NCBI GenBank assembly: GCA_026419705.1
Contig: JANZYY010000024.1
Coordinates: 4,214 to 19,556 of the forward strand
Direction of reading: 5' to 3'
From: Fischerella sp.
GTDB lineage: Bacteria > Cyanobacteriota > Cyanobacteriia > Cyanobacteriales > Nostocaceae
Length of the DNA stretch: 15,343 nucleotides
This document shows, one piece after another, positions 14,514-15,343 of the stretch (positions are counted from its first letter, which is position 1; each line of letters begins with the position of its first letter). The translations under genes and the position numbers were made by a program. The notes beneath the pieces are model-generated. The model was not told the DNA's origin. It saw only the letters and a list, made by a program, of their open reading frames with translations, and did not search any database.

Positions 14514-14951
14514 ATGATTATAACACCACAACCGCAATCACAGCCAGCTCATCCTTTAGCGAGATTTGTCACTCCAGAAGCGATCGCTTTGCTTCTCGAA
14601 ATCCCAATCGAACAGATTAAAGAGATCCGGTTATGGCCTAATGTAATTTTGGTGGTGGCAAAACGATTAACAAGATTTGTTAGCTACGCCGATTTGCCCC
14701 CAATTATTGAAGTCCAACCACCTCAAAAACAGGATTTCGCTCGTTGGCGCAAGCGCTGGAAAAAGAACGAAACCAAGCAAGCACCGGAATTTTGGGGCGA
14801 ATTTTACAAGCATAAATTTTGGCAGGCTGGTTGTGTAAACCAACTCCGGAGTTGGGGAGAATTGGTGAATGCAATTAAATTTGCCCTCTGCCCAAAAGTG
14901 CTAGATTTCCTTAGGGGCGAATATCTGCAAGCAAAGCGCAAATACCAATGA
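14514..14951 (+). CDS. Hypothetical protein, Trp- and Lys-rich, 145 aa
   Basis: I do not recognise the family. The protein starts with a Gln/Pro-rich stretch, then a probable helix-turn region (TPEAIALLLEIPIEQIKEIRLWP, about 20-42), a short hydrophobic strand V-I-L-V-V-A-K, and a basic, tryptophan-rich half (FARWRKRWKKNE, FWGEFYKHKFW, RSWGEL). It is soluble by composition, with no signal peptide or membrane helix. The two cysteines are far apart. Codon use looks like that of neighbours. The ATG at 14514 is the first in frame; an ATG at 14506 runs into a stop. The net basic and aromatic character could suit nucleic-acid binding, but that is only a guess. It is followed 177 bp later by typA on the same strand. 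Confidence 0.65.
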   Translation: MIITPQPQSQPAHPLARFVTPEAIALLLEIPIEQIKEIRLWPNVILVVAKRLTRFVSYADLPPIIEVQPPQKQDFARWRKRWKKNETKQAPEFWGEFYKHKFWQAGCVNQLRSWGELVNAIKFALCPKVLDFLRGEYLQAKRKYQ

Positions 14952-15128
14952 CTGTCGATCCTTGCCTGAAAGGTTTTTCATTGCCTTGAAATAATTTAGA
15001 TTACGATAGAATGAGAGAATTGTTAAGGCTTATTTACAGAATTGGCAGTATTTCCCAAATTCTGTTAAGACAATTCACCACTATATACAAACCTGTAATC
15101 CCCTTGAGAATACTGGAACGCCCTTATT

Positions 15129-15343
15129 ATGACGCTCCCAATCCGTAACGTCGCTATTATCGCCCACGTAGACCACGGCAAAACAACCCTCGTTGATGCT
15201 CTCCTGAAACAATCCGGTATTTTCCGTGAAGGTGAAGACGTTCCGGATTGCGTCCTGGACTCTAACGCCCTGGAAAGAGAACGGGGAATTACTATTCTTT
15301 CTAAAAATACAGCGGTCAAGTATAAAAATACGCTGATCAATAT
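15129..15343 (+). CDS. typA: TypA/BipA translational GTPase, 5' part only
   Basis: The first 71 codons of a TypA/BipA GTPase, cut by the window end. Translation from the ATG at 15129 begins MTLPIRNVAIIAHVDHGKTT, in which A-H-V-D-H-G-K-T-T is the P-loop (G1) of translation-factor GTPases, followed by LVDALLKQSG and D-S-N-A-L-E-R-E-R-G-I-T-I-L, the switch I region with the effector threonine. This last motif is highly typical of TypA. The protein binds ribosomes and affects translation or assembly, especially under stress. The 177-bp upstream spacer holds a weak promoter candidate (TTGAAA at 14986, TAGAAT at 15007, 15-bp spacing). A minus-strand frame opposite is its shadow. Confidence 0.95.
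   Translation, partial: MTLPIRNVAIIAHVDHGKTTLVDALLKQSGIFREGEDVPDCVLDSNALERERGITILSKNTAVKYKNTLIN

Noticed and set aside
15065..15340. Minus-strand 91-codon ORF at the right end
   Set aside because: It is antisense to the start of typA, which has unmistakable GTPase motifs.

Overview
The window looks like chromosomal DNA of a filamentous, probably heterocyst-forming cyanobacterium (Nostocales-like). The grounds are at least a dozen copies of the cyanobacterial HIP1 octamer GCGATCGC, heptameric short tandem repeats in spacers, gene families typical of these organisms (hopanoid-associated HpnA and HpnG, an RDD/pentapeptide protein, a cluster A-I metal importer, TypA) and a moderate, slightly AT-rich composition. 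No phage, transposase, CRISPR array, rRNA or tRNA was seen.

Layout. Positions 1-1573 hold a SemiSWEET sugar transporter (407-676), a small Cys-containing protein of uncertain status (979-1245) and two AT-rich spacers. Positions 1574-2677 hold an orphan ATP-grasp ligase. Positions 2729-7225 form a hopanoid-associated block: an HpnG-like nucleoside phosphorylase on the minus strand diverges from an RND exporter, which is translationally coupled to hpnA. The spacer after hpnA carries five tandem 24-bp units ending in a palindrome. Next come minus-strand genes for a small outer-membrane beta-barrel (7408-7899), an RDD/HEAT-like/pentapeptide membrane protein (8020-10176) and a small membrane protein (10235-10576). 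Positions 11011-13910 hold a manganese/zinc ABC importer split into divergent arms: permease and ATPase on the minus strand, lipoprotein binding protein on the plus strand. Positions 14160-14951 hold a divergent pair, a small XRE-type regulator and an unrecognised protein. The window ends inside typA.

How the parts fit. HpnG removes adenine from adenosylhopane in known hopanoid pathways and HpnA is a hopanoid-associated epimerase. The transporter between them belongs to the HAE1/AcrB-like RND family but lacks the TolC-docking subdomain in both halves, and no adaptor or TolC gene is nearby. By inference it may move hopanoids or related lipids between membranes, in parallel with proteobacterial HpnN. 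The binding protein of the metal importer has a TroA-like His-His-His-Asp ligand set and no His-rich loop, so Mn versus Zn preference is open.

Repeats. Two inverted copies of a roughly 100-bp element (1281-1386 and 13991-14088) bracket most of the window and differ by one 8-bp internal unit. Other repeats are the 24-bp array, two heptamer-type blocks (7926-7984 and about 11876-11940) and a long hairpin just after the binding-protein gene.
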